Source: Drosophila pseudoobscura (lineage: Eukaryota > Arthropoda > Insecta > Diptera > Drosophilidae). Taken from it: a DNA stretch of 64,000 nt. The position numbers and the translations under genes are program-made. The DNA is taken from the NCBI RefSeq assembly GCF_009870125.1, contig NC_046683.1, positions 45,647,869 through 45,711,868 on the forward strand. Reading direction: 5' to 3'. The notes below the pieces were generated by a model that made no database searches, was not told the DNA's origin, and saw only the letters and a list, made by a program, of their open reading frames with translations. Below, one piece after another: positions 1-12,378 of the stretch. Within the stretch, counting starts at the first letter, position 1. Each line of letters starts with the position of its first letter.

Positions 1-3000
1 CAACAGAGCTATGAAGAGGGTCAAAACTATTTAAGCGTGTTTGCCAAACACTCCAGCCCTCCGACGTTCGCATAATTTCCGCTCAGGGACCTTAATGGAT
101 CTTAGAGAATGAGTTAATCCGCATAGCAGCTCGCAGATCTTTCATGATTTCAATTTGCTATTGAGAAATTGTACCAATGGCAAGGGCAGGGGCAGTTGCA
201 GCAGGTAGCTTCATATCAGATCCAGTATATCAATCATCTAGTCATAAAGACCCACCTGTCGTGCAGGTACACGGGGTTATTTTCGTGGCCCGATGACTCA
301 CTGAGAGAAAACTGAGAACCGACACATTCGAAGGAAATCGGACCTTTAGGTGTAGGTGTAGGAGTGGGGTGACGATTCGAGGGTTTCTCCAATTAGGCAA
401 AATGAATGAGCGGCCCTAGTCATGTGCTTTAATTAAGGTTAAACGAAGTGTACGTCCGTCTCTGGTTGCCGTGTTTGTGGATGCCCCAACATAATTGTCT
501 GCGTGCCACAGCCATACAAATCTGTCAGATACACATACTACTAGTTCGCTTAGCAGTTGTGGGCAAGCACGAACGGCATAAATGAAGCGGCTAATAGGCC
601 ACCCAACATCGCACCAGCGCGTCGTCACACCCTCTCGATGTATGGAAGAGCGGAGTGAATACACAATTATTCCGGCTGCTCCCAGGACCCAACCAATGTC
701 CTCCTGGTGCGTGGAACACAGGCGGCACGCTTGAGGCGGAATCGGAATATGTTTGGCTGCGGCTGAGATGACAGTCCGATTATGCATCAGGGGCTGCCCA
801 ATGTGGCGTGAACCAGTCGCAAACTTGGACTATGGCCTACTACCCATCGATTCTTTCAAAGGGAATTGGGCGCAAAATGGGCCGCAACCAAATGGCGGCA
901 GAGGCACGGAATCCACGGGAAACTGACAGCTGGCGGATCGATCCGGCAAACTAAAACTGTCGACGGATAGACCCACAATTGCATATAAAATTTTATCTCC
1001 GCAAAAATAACAAAAGAACAAGAACAATTGGAGTCAAGAGGCATTGACTGTGCGCTTAGTACCCAACGTCTTCCACAGATGCTGACTTTCGCAGCAGAGA
1101 GGATGGGGTTTGGTCAGCTAGATCTGCTCTAGTTTCCAAGAAGAAGCCCTAATGCGCTTAACAATGAGGAGTAGGAGGAGGAGGAGCGGCAGAAGCAGCA
1201 GTCCATCCAAGCAAACATTAAAAGAAATCATCAGTAGCATCACCTTTTGTCGGGGGTCCTGAACCGGGCTAAGCCCATCATGGGATCTCTAATGCTGGAA
1301 TCGCAGCATGCTGTCGCAGGTGTTGGACCTGAGAACTGATATACAAATATTTGCGAATACAATCCTAATCGGATTACCCTTTAAACAAATCAAGGGGCTG
1401 GAAACTTGGGTTCTTCTGCTATTGACTCATATCCTGGTACAACGTAATCCCTGGCAGTCAATGAGCTCAATCCGAACCCGCTGCGACAGCACGTTCCTAT
1501 CGTTTTGACGCTTTAAACCAGCCCCGACAGCCAAGGGCAGGCGTTCTCGTGGACTATCACGGATCAGCAAATAACTCAATTTGGGGAACACTTAACTTTT
1601 ACCATCGTGAACAAACTCAAACAAATGTCAAAATCAAAACGAGAGTGGATTGCGTAGAAAATTAATGGCGGATGGGGCGGGGAACGGGAGTCCAATCAAA
1701 ATCAATACAAAACTCAGGTAGAGCAAATTGCTAATACATTAAGTATACGCCGTGCGGCCACGTCCATTACACACAGTCAATTGGCCGACGCCCACGCCCA
1801 CGCCCCCGTATTTTTGGGCCAAACTTCATGGTCAGAGTCCTAGTTCTCTCAATGTCTTTAACCGCTTAATCAACTGGCATAGTCAACCAGAGCCAGAGCC
1901 GGAGCCAAACCAAATTGAACGGCTGGCGAGCCCAGAAATCTAGATTTACCCAGCTAAAATGGGAGGGCGTACAGCTCATGGAGCTGGAGCAGCTTGTGCG
2001 TGTAGTACACTACACATTGATTAGGTAGGAAAAGGGGAAATCACGCGCTGTCGATTCCGTCTTTATGCCCAGGTATGGCAACATCATTAAAATTATAAAT
2101 CACCAAAGCAGGGAAAATTCCCGGATTAAATGACTGACCAGTAGGTGGGAATAGAGGGCGAAGGCCAAGTAAAGCCGAGCGAGGAAGGCGCCATCGATGG
2201 GGGCCAATGTGCGGAGCATGCTCAATCAAAGCACCTGGTAAGGCGTTAAATCAAAACACAGAGAATTTATAGGTACAATAATAAAGCGTTTTTCGCCCAG
2301 ACCCTGGTGGTCTAGGTAGGGGTAGGGGTAGGGGCTTAGGGCACAGAACGTCCATTTAGGACAAGAATTGAAGGCCCACGCTCCACCTAATGGCGTTTGG
2401 GCGAGTGAGTGGCGAAGCTTCTGCTTGAACAGGGGATAGGATATTTATTGAGTTTGCCGCCTACACCTATTTAGTCCTGTCCCTCAAGGGTTTTGTTCTC
2501 CTTTCTTTAGCGAAACAAATAGGAACTAGTTCTCCCAGGCGAACAGGAGCCCGCAGTCCTCTTGGGCGCGTGCACAAGTGTTTAGCTGTCCATTAATGTT
2601 GCCTGGCCTGCGCTCTAAATGCAAAGCAAATAGTCTGACAACAGGTCGTCCCGGACTATTCGGGGTAAACACAGACAGTGGTAGACCGTTGGTGTACGCC
2701 CGAAGTCCCAGGGTCCTGGTTTCCCGGTGTGCCGCTGTCCGGGCATTGACAAGGTCTGACAGTGCCAATAGCCCGACGGAGAGTCGAGGCATTTCGAACA
2801 CAATGAAATACAGCAATAAAGGCGTACGTGAAAATCAAACAAATGTTCGTTCTGGCATTCATTCAATCCTACACGTATGCAGACGGACCGACCGGCCAAC
2901 CGGCCAACCGGCCAACCGACCCCCACATGCCCATGAAAATGCCAAATGTCAGACGGCCATAAGATGTGGCAGGGATTTGTTTTCAACTCGACTTTTTTCA

Positions 3001-4566
3001 CTTTGCAGGCCATCAGAGCCGGTGCAAGGAACTCGAGTTCAAGCTCGAACTTCGATGGCCAGGATGTGGGAGTGTGACTAAACCTATTCTTCACTAAATA
3101 ACTAATCAAGGGACGCGATAAGGTGAGTGGAAATGTCTTATCCAGTCTGAAGGAATCGTTCAAGAGCTCATTGCACTGAAAGTGTTCTCAGGGTAAGACA
3201 CAAAATCTCAAGTAGAGTTCTTTCACGTTCTTTCAGCTTTTGGTAACACACTTATTCCGCTCAGTGTGGAATTGATCCCTCAGCTGGGCGTCTGGCTTGA
3301 CAATTGAGTCGTCCCGCCTAAGACACAAAACACTTAAGTATTCAATCACAAACGGGCCAGTGCTCCACACATTCTCTCCATTAATTACCTGCGCCTGTAC
3401 TCGAGTCTGTCGGGAGGACAAGGACAGCGGCATACGACTCGACAAATAAAATATCTCCCCAAAACGTGTACGAGTGCAGACCGTTTCGGGGTAGGGACTG
3501 GGCGGGCCGCTGAGAATGGCACAATAAATAACAACAGCCAGCATTATCCCAGTGCCAAAGGGTTAAAGAACTCATTCGTTAAGCAAAACAACAAGCCACA
3601 AAGCACAGCCTTTTTTGGCATCATCCAAGCATCCTTCATTCCGCCAGCAGCGGCTCCCTGGGAGCAGGTGAGTGCTTTGCAGGTGGTAAAACATGACAGG
3701 AGTCAAATGCAAAGTCTGGCGAGTTGTGGTGCTATTTTTATCGTTGCTCTTGCTGGTTGCTTGTTGTTATTTTCCCGTGATTTTCCAGCCGAATAATTCG
3801 GCTGTGCCCGGTATATTCGAGAGTGGTATTTCGATGATTTTCTGTTTTACGAATGGCTTGCACCGCGAAAATCATATTTAAAGATTCGTTTAATTAGAGA
3901 ACTGGATAACACGTATGAGTATGTTTTATGGCAAAAATGGACACAATAAGTGTGGAGCCGGATAGGTCTGGATACAGAAGCGGTGCTAACGAATTTGAAA
4001 CAAACAAAAGGAACCTGCAAGGAAGCTGCAAAAGGCCATCATTTATTATTAACGAGCGATAATCCCCTTGAATTGAGGGTTTGCCATGATTTACAGAAAA
4101 ACTCTGCATAAATGTTGGTGCTTGGATGTTTTTCGAAGGAAAAGAAGCGTTTTATGGGAACACATGTTGCGGTCCTCAACTCGTTGCGCCCCCAATCGCA
4201 CCACTCCGCCCAGTAGGCACCACAAATTGTGATTAGCAGAGCCAATTAGACAGGGGAATAAATAAACCAACAATCGGAATACAGGGACTGCCAAGAATGG
4301 CCGCCGGAGTAGCGATAACAGTAAGAAGAGCAACAGCACGATAATACATTTAATGCAGCGATTTAATTAATGGAATGTGCCCCAGCGACAGCGCCAGCGC
4401 CAGAGCCAGAGTCAGCTCCGGCACGGACCCAGACTCGGACCCGGTCTTGGGTACGTGATTTATGGGCAGCGCTTAATTATTAAGAAGTTATGCAGAGTTT
4501 AAACATTTATTGCAAACAAAACGGCGACGGTGCTGCGCATAAAAAGCAGTCGCCATGGACCGCCCC

Positions 4567-4627
4567 GTGGATTGGTGGATTGGTGGATTGCTGGGTCGGT
4601 GGATCGGTGGGTTGGTGGGTTGGTGGA
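4567..4627 (+). repeat. G-rich minisatellite (GGTGGATT / GGTTGGTG units)
   Basis: About 60 bases are built from 8-base units of the form GGTGGATT, drifting into GGTGGGTT. The plus strand carries many closely spaced GG and GGG runs, which could form a G-quadruplex. No coding role is apparent. Confidence 0.7.
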
Positions 4628-5982
4628 GCCCCTTCGGAGCCCATTTCACCCATTGGGTATCGCCTATTCGGAATTTATGGGCTTCTCGTTGAGTGTTTCG
4701 GGCATTTCGGTGTTTGGACAGGTCTGGCGTCGCTCGGATTTCGAGCGTTTTATGAACCTGCCCGGTCATAAATATTTTATGTGTTATAAAAATCGTCGGT
4801 CAATGCGACAAAGTCGAGTGTTTTTAAGCTACTCTTGGCAATTAGTGGTATTTAGTTAAAAAGGCAATAAATACCTTGCTGTAAGGCGGATGGCTGTGAT
4901 TTATGTCCGAGTGTTTTCATATCAAATGCATTGCTAATTGGTAATTACAGGCGCCTCCCCGAATAGTTGGTCAGAAGCCAGCAGATGGACAGTCAATGAA
5001 TACGAAATACGAAAAGTACCCAACTCCAGGCGCAAAGCCTTCCGGGGCTGGGTCCTGGCAACAGCAGTTGATCACAATTACGGGGATCAGACAAGGCCAA
5101 GTGGCTCCCGCCGACTGCAGTTAAGCCAGCAGCCAGACGATTATGGAAAACATTTACAGCGTCCGGAGTCACGAAAATGCGAAGTTAGGGCCTTTCCCAT
5201 TAAGTGGCACGGCGCAACAGCAGAGGAAATTATTATTACGGCTGTGCGCCCAAGAGCAGAAGCACTTTCCCGGACTTGTCCTGTCCGGCCGGACGGACAG
5301 CCTAATCCATGCCTTCTAACGGTAATTAATTTACATTATTATCATAACAAACTGCTCAACGAACGAGGACCGCCGTGGCCTAGTGCCCCATCTCACGTGC
5401 AACGCGAGACCAGTGCCAGTGCCAGCGCCTCCGCTCTTCATTAACGGCGGGGCGATTCAATTAAAGTGAATGAATGGACACACAAAGTTCTCCATTGTTT
5501 GCGGAGGCCCTCCAAGGTCACTCGCGAGTCGTACACTGCCTCTTTGGGGCATTGGCGCTGTGTGGGTAATTAGTGCGCGCACTCCTCTGCGTTCGGGCAC
5601 AAATTCAACTTAAAATCTAATCCACAAATAAATACATTTCCAGCCGCAGGTCTTTAATTCTGTGTGGCTCCATGATTTATGCCCAACGACTTTAATATGA
5701 CCGTGTACGTACGTACCCAAAATTCTAGCAAATGTATACACGAGTGAGTGTAGTTTTGGTAACTGTGTGCATGTGTATGTATGGGGGTTGGGAGTTGGGT
5801 GGGGGCGTGGGGTCGTGGCCTGGCATGATGCGCTAAAGTTTGCCCACATCTGAGTGGGCCGGATGCTCGAGTAATCATCAGCCCAATAGTTAACCCTTTG
5901 GGCTCATTAACACATCATCAGCAAGGCAAAATAGGCCATGTTCCGGGCTAATCCTCAGGTTGCTGTTGGGCTGGTCTGGGCA

Positions 5983-6024
5983 GGGCTGGGCTGGGCTGGG
6001 CTGGGCTGGGCTGGGCTGGGCTGG
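5983..6024 (+). repeat. (GGGCT)n tandem repeat
   Basis: About eight uninterrupted GGGCT units are followed by a partial one. The regular GGG runs with two-base spacers fit the usual G-quadruplex pattern on the plus strand. No open frame or splice signal is associated with it. Confidence 0.85.
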
Positions 6025-9000
6025 CTTTAAACGGAGCTCCCTTAAAGCCAGTTGTTCAATTTTGGGCACATTTTAATTGGAAAATTCCAAAAAAGATGAT
6101 CTAATTGCTTTTTGGCTCTTGCACTATGCACACATCCTTTTGCTGGTGCAATATTCAGGAATATTGATGAATCTGAGTAAATATGCAATTAAAAAGCATC
6201 AAGGACATGCCTGCACCTCAAAACGAATTGAATTCTCCTTCGATGCGCATTGGAATTCCTTCCGTATTAATTTAATATTTACATTCTGCTTTCTTTTAAA
6301 GCTGTGCCCAACAAATTCCACAATTTTATTTATATGTTTCTCGAAAGAGCAAAGTAAATATTACTACCCCTTTCCCTCCCTCTAGTCCTATCCCTACCAT
6401 CTCGGGGGAGCGGCTTTCCGCACATGTTCTGACCATGGAAGCCCGCTGGAGCAGCCAGCTCGGAAAATAAATGTATCATCAAAATTTTTCAAATCATGTC
6501 AGAATCTTGTTTGCCTGCAGATGAGCCAGATGCGACTGGGAAAATAAATTTCACTAAATGCGAGGGAATGCTTCAGCAACGGGGATGGGGCCCTTCTACT
6601 CCCAGCCCACACGGAGCCTCCGTACCGTACCGTACCGTAAAATGCTAATGCCTCGTGTGAGGCCTACTTCCTGTCCAAATCTCTATGGAATTGAGTCCCC
6701 CGTGCCGGGAGGCGGGGTGTCGGATACCAGCGCCTCGCTAATTCGTCGTTGCTCGCAAGTAATGTCCTTGCCCGCACTTGTTTGTCATCCCTCCTGCTAG
6801 TCCTGCTCGTCCTGCTCGCTCTACTCGTCCTGCTCCATTTTCTTTCGAGTTCGCAGCAAATTCCAGTCGTTATAAATAAGCTCGACAATTTTTCGTCGCT
6901 TCCTCTCGCTGTCAGTATTTCCCCCAGTTTCTCTTTGTCTTTTCCACTTTAAAGCCCACACGTGACACGCGATGGGCCACGCGGGAGGAAGGAAGTGTCC
7001 TCTAGGGAGGGTACCATACCATCATATCCATAGCCCGGCACGAGTATTCCATTTTAAGGTTCATTAAATTTGTGTAGTGCCTTATTCAGAAATACGAGAT
7101 ACGAAGCTGGATCCAAAGGACTCTCCATGTGCAAGGGAAGATGCTATAATGCACTTGTCCACTTTAACGAAAATCTTTTCTCGCTCCCGTTGCAAGAGTA
7201 TCCCGAGAAAAATAAGTCTTTTGAGATTCTTGGGCCTGGGTGTCGTTTGTCGTTCTATTGCTCTCTCGCTGAAAATATCTCCGAGTCACTTTAGGGCATC
7301 CTTGGGAGCAGTGCCTCTGGGTATCCTCCGACCCGCATTCCCCATTCCATTTGCCCGCATGCAAATTTATTTTGATCGAATTTTCCAACGGCCGCCGCTG
7401 TGGCTCGTTGTACCCTCTATTTAAAAGTGTCTTAGTGGCAGCAATAAAATGTTTATTACACACTTGGTCAAATTGTCGATGGAGAAATGGCAACGGGTGG
7501 CCTGTAGTTCAATGCAATGAAAGCGTTCAAGAACCCCACTCGATATGAAACCCAAATTCGCCGAGTCAGAGCTGCTCAATTAATTGCAGCTCAAAGTATT
7601 GAACAACCTTCCGCGAACGCTTAAAAAGTTTCGCAGCTTTTCCAAAAGTCATTGGCAATATTCGAGTTTGCTTGGCTGCGGCCCGAATTTTGCAGACTGC
7701 CGCCGAAGGCAGCCGCGGCAACAGCCCCAGCCACAGCCACGATTTATTTAATTAAAAAGTGAAAGCGTTGCACATAGCTATGCTTTCTTGCCCCATTCCA
7801 TGCCTTTCCGTTACCGTTGCCTACCTACCTACATATATGGTACGGAAGCCATTGACACGACTTTAAGGAATCGCGGAACTCGGAGATCTCCCAATCTTCT
7901 GCCTTCCCTGCCTTCTGGGGGCTGTGCGTGATAATTTTATGCAATTGCGGTCACATTAATGGCTTGAATTCGGTTTGATTTAGGACTCGAGTGCGTGGCG
8001 TGGAATTTGCAATTACACTCTCCTAATCCCGCCCCCCTGCTGGGCTCTACTTCCACTTCTACGTCTACCGCTTCCGCTACCCTCAGCAGTGCGCTGACAG
8101 CTCAACTTTGACGGGACTTGCCTTTACGGCGGGCACGTGTCGTGTTGTTGGTTTCGTGTGATTTATGCCTTATGGGTCCCGGCCCCAAAGTACGAATACT
8201 CGTATTTCTAGGCAACACTCTTCAGAGCCGAGTTGGCAGGATGTGCGTGCCTCCAGTTTTTAATTGCTTTCCCGTTGTTCGGGGCCATAACTGAATTATT
8301 GATATAGGTCAGGGTGCACAGGTTATTGCCGGAAATAGCCTGCCGCCCCCCCACTAGAACACCCATCCATTCGGCATCCATGCAGAACATTTATAAAAAC
8401 GACCTCTTATTAATGTATTTATTACTTGGAGATGTATTTATTTATAGACAAGCTTCTATAAATATTTAATTGACGAAGCAACGGCTTAAAGCAGTTCCTC
8501 CATTCCTGTCTGATAGAATCTTATCCTAATTAGATTATAAAATAATTTGCAAGAGAATTTTGCAGAGAAAATCCTTTTTCAATCGCCGGATCTGAACAAG
8601 CAGTGTGGTGTGAGGAGGGTAATTCCAAGGAAAAGGCTTAGCACTTAGCACACAGAAATTGTGATGAATCGAGAAATTGAAAATATAATCATAATGCCAT
8701 CAATTTGAAGCGGAATCTTTCATTAGGGCATTTGTAACTTTTCAAAGCGGCTTATCCGGCAACTTGACAACAATGGAAAACCGTTCAACAGCTCCAGCAG
8801 AGAGCAGACAGACTTATGAACAGCTTACGCCGGAATCCAGCCGCTTTTCTCTGCAGCACTGCCTACTTAGTAGTAGTAGGATCTATGAAATATTTTGGTT
8901 ATGTAGGTTTTGGGCAGAGGGCCACTCTTCTCGATAACCTATGAATCAACTGCTTATGCCCTTCGAACGAGGACAAAGTTTTTCATTGAAAAGTAATGAA

Positions 9001-12000
9001 TGACATTTTGGGCGTGAAAGTACAAAGATGGGAAGTACGTACGCAAAAATAACCACCGAGCACAGCACAGCGCACCCCCTAAACCACCCAAGCCCCACCC
9101 ACGCTCTGACAGGCACACTTCAAAATGTTCATCTGCACCACACATTCAATTTGAGAAACGGCACAAAAATGTGATAAGATTTATGGGGAATCTTCAAAGC
9201 TGGGACAGACAGAGGCGGCACTCCGGCAAGCGCACACCCGTTGCCAAAGCGTGAATCTCATAAAACAGGCAGTGAGTGCCACAGCAACAGCAACAGCAGC
9301 AGCACAGGGAGCAACAGAATTACAACGACTTGTTCGCATACCCATTGCTCGGGGACCATAAGTGTATGTTCTATTGGTGTGCAAGTATGATGCACGCACG
9401 GGTTTATGGGTGTCTTCTAGTCGGAACATCGAATGAAGAGCGAGTATCATGCTTGCTTTGTAATAAAGCGAAATACTTACAACAGCTACAAACAACTACA
9501 CACATGTGTGGGGGGGGAGAGGGGAAAAGCTACAAGTGTGTGTGTGTGTGGCACAATATCCGTGCTCCGTGCCACAATCAGAGACGCACTCACACAATGA
9601 AAATTGTATATATCTGTTGGGATTGAGTTTAGAAAAGTTCTCTGGCAAGCCGGCATGCGTGCCTTACTTTTAGTTTCCCGTTCGCGTGAGGCCTCTTCGA
9701 AATATCCAGGACTCCGCCACACACAGAGGGGAGGCCGGATACCTATTAAGGGGCCCGCAATGTGTTGACAGGCTTGGGCAATCAAATAATAAAGTTTTGC
9801 TCTCCTGACGTTTGTCTGGATAAAGTTTTAGTTTGATGTACGAGTATTGGGCCACAGCATCAAACACGACAGCGAGTAGCGCTAACTGCAGCACGTAAAG
9901 TGCTTAATCGTCTGGCAAGCATTAGGGTCGGGTTCCCGCCTTTATATCCGGGCCAGGCCCTTTCCTCTTCCCTTTCCTGGTCTCGCACATCACACATCCA
10001 TTTGCCGACGCACGAGTTCATTTGTTGTTCTGTCGAAAAACTTAATTGATTTAAGCGACGCCAGTGAGTCTGTCTCTGTCGGAGAGTATAGGCACACACT
10101 TGGCTAAATGTAGCCCACTTTAACCGGAAGTGTGTATACTCGTAGTGTGTGGGGTGCCATTTTGTACAAATTCCACATGACGGTGCTCATCCTATTGCAT
10201 ACTTTCAGGGGTGCCCGCCCGCCAGTCCCAAACAATGAACAAGGAATGATTGGGAATCAAGCTGATGGGATATTAGGGCAGGCATCTGGAAAATCATATC
10301 TCCTTTGAAACTACTTACATATATATATGAAATCCTTCACTTGTGTATTCCTCCTTCAGTGGAAATCCTTGACTCAGCTTGGAACAAAGTGTAACATGCA
10401 ATCCACAGCTTGTTCCAGGAATATGCAGACTACGGGTGCCGTGCCCCTCAGCTTTCACCCCAATTTCCAGAGTAATTGGCCAAAACATTGTACACATGTT
10501 TGCCCTTCTACGAACCTCCTTCTGTTTTTTTTGTTGTTGCCTAATTGTAGTAATTTGTTTGCCCCAGGGCACACGAGGCAAGTCTTTGGAAAACCACCAA
10601 ACCACCAACCAAAAAATGTCGTCCACATGCTGTTTGCGTTTGAGGACAAAGTGCAAAGCTCTCCAAAATGGCCACGTGTCCGCCTGAGAGTTTGTTGGCC
10701 GCTTGAGACTCCCTGGAAAGGATTTCGATGCCTCGATCTGTGCTGTGTGCCTTTGTGGCTGCCGTGCGGCTGACAATGGCTTACTCGTTAAATATTTATT
10801 TATGTTTTTACGCTAAAGCACAAGAAAAACACAGCGAGAAATCAACAAGTCCATTGCCTTCGGGGCGCTGACCCATCCCGCGGAGATGCGGCAGCTCCAG
10901 GGGGCCCAGGTCCAAGCCAAAACGATAAAAATCGGAGGCTACAATATACAATATTCTGCCGCAAATTGAAATGCTGTTTGACTGCCGCCAACTGTACTTA
11001 AAGTTGAGTCGCAGATATCTCTTTAAATCCACCGGAAGCTGGCATAAAAGATAATCGAAAGCTCAGACGGATAACAGAGGCGGAATAGTCAGTCGCAGGA
11101 TGCGTATACCCTTCAGTTGATGTCCTCCTCCTTTGAGCTTAATGCAAGCTTATGTGTTTTCATTTCACTGTCCTTCAAGGGTATTAATATTAATGTCTCA
11201 ATCGAAAAGCCATTCAAATTAAATGCTCAACTCGATTTAAATGCAAATTACCAACCACATTTCCACATTTTGTGATGAGAAACATTACTTGAAGGTGGTC
11301 TCCTTACTGTATATTTATGTGTGCATTTTTCGTTTTACCTATTATAATATAATTGATGTCAATGTATTATTCATTGTGTAACGTACATATGGCGACTGCC
11401 AGTACCAGGCAAAAGAGTCTCGGCCCTCACCCTATAAAACGGCATTTCGATTTTGCAAGACATTTCAATGTTTACTTAAGGAAAAAACGAATTTCTTTTG
11501 CTTGTTTCTAAGAAGAAATATTGCATTTTAGCTTTCCCAAAATTTGTGCAAGCGCCGCGGTCGTTCGATGTTTATTGGTAATAAAGTGTCAAAGAAATGG
11601 AGAACTACTGCGGCTTTTGAACTGCCAGCAGGCAAAGCCGTTGTTCCGATAACTGATTCGTTATAGGCGGAATCCCAACAATGGAAAGTAGATGAAATTC
11701 GTATTTTAACCAACTCAATCGTAGCCATTTTGATGGCCCTTAAGTATAAGTCTATATTGTAACCCTCTTCGAATTTGTTCTCCTTTTTCTTTGGACAAAG
11801 TGCAGTTCCACATAAGGTGGAAATTTCTCATTATTCAATTAATTTTATCCCCCGTACTTGAAGACTGGAGACTACTACAAAATTGTTTATTATTGAAAGT
11901 AAATTAGTTAATCGCCACAGAAAATCCACAGCGCAAATTTAATCGTGCTAATTTCAGAGATAAGCCTTTGTTCCTGTTCCTGCTTAGTAACTAACAAATT

Positions 12001-12126
12001 ATGTTTACTTCAAAAAAAAATTACTTGCACTGTATTTAAACACAATTTAAAATCGATTGCAGGGACAATGTTTTTATAGAAGGGAAAGAGCAGCCCGGAC
12101 CCGGCACACACGAATATGGAATTGGT

Positions 12127-12132
12127 TTTATT
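12127..12132 (-). terminator. Candidate polyadenylation signal of Ncc69
   Basis: TTTATT on the plus strand is AATAAA on the minus strand. It lies about 250 bases after the Ncc69 stop codon at 12379-12381, a plausible 3' UTR length. The assignment rests on hexamer and position only. Confidence 0.4.
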
Positions 12133-12378
12133 TATGTCTATTTCGGACTGTAAGGCGATTACCGTGTCCGTCTGCGGGTGCAGTGCCTCTGTGCATTCCG
12201 TGGAGAAGGGCTCCGCTCCTAAATGTATGTACAACATAGGTGGTACAGCTAAAGATAAAATACTCGTACATCTAACAAAAAAAGTGAGTGTGAGTGTTGG
12301 TAAGTGTAAGTAGAATACAATAGAATCCGGAGACAGCTCGGTCCCGGTTCCGGTCCCCATCTCGGTCCTGGTCCTTTT

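Larger units (their letters stand above)
1..12126. other. Intergenic or intronic DNA with no supported gene
   Basis: I found no coding exon here with both splice signals and protein-like sequence. The longest open frames (2578-3081 plus, 2615-3163 minus, 4938-5444 plus, 10315-10776 both strands) have no recognisable domain, lie among simple repeats and overlap one another on opposite strands. The stretch probably holds regulatory DNA or a large intron of a neighbouring gene. I saw no tRNA B-box or rRNA-like sequence. Short tandem repeats occur at 2313-2335, 4567-4627, 5983-6024, about 6790-6838 and 9276-9305. Confidence 0.5.

Noticed and set aside
2578..3163. Overlapping 167- and 182-codon frames on both strands
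   Set aside because: Both strands open over the same bases, no domain, no splice context.
4938..5444. 168-codon plus-strand frame
   Set aside because: No recognisable domain; ends in a low-complexity Ser-Ala stretch from a simple repeat.
10315..10776. Pair of about 150-codon frames on opposite strands
   Set aside because: Chance open frames; composition and residue order are not protein-like and no regulatory context was seen.
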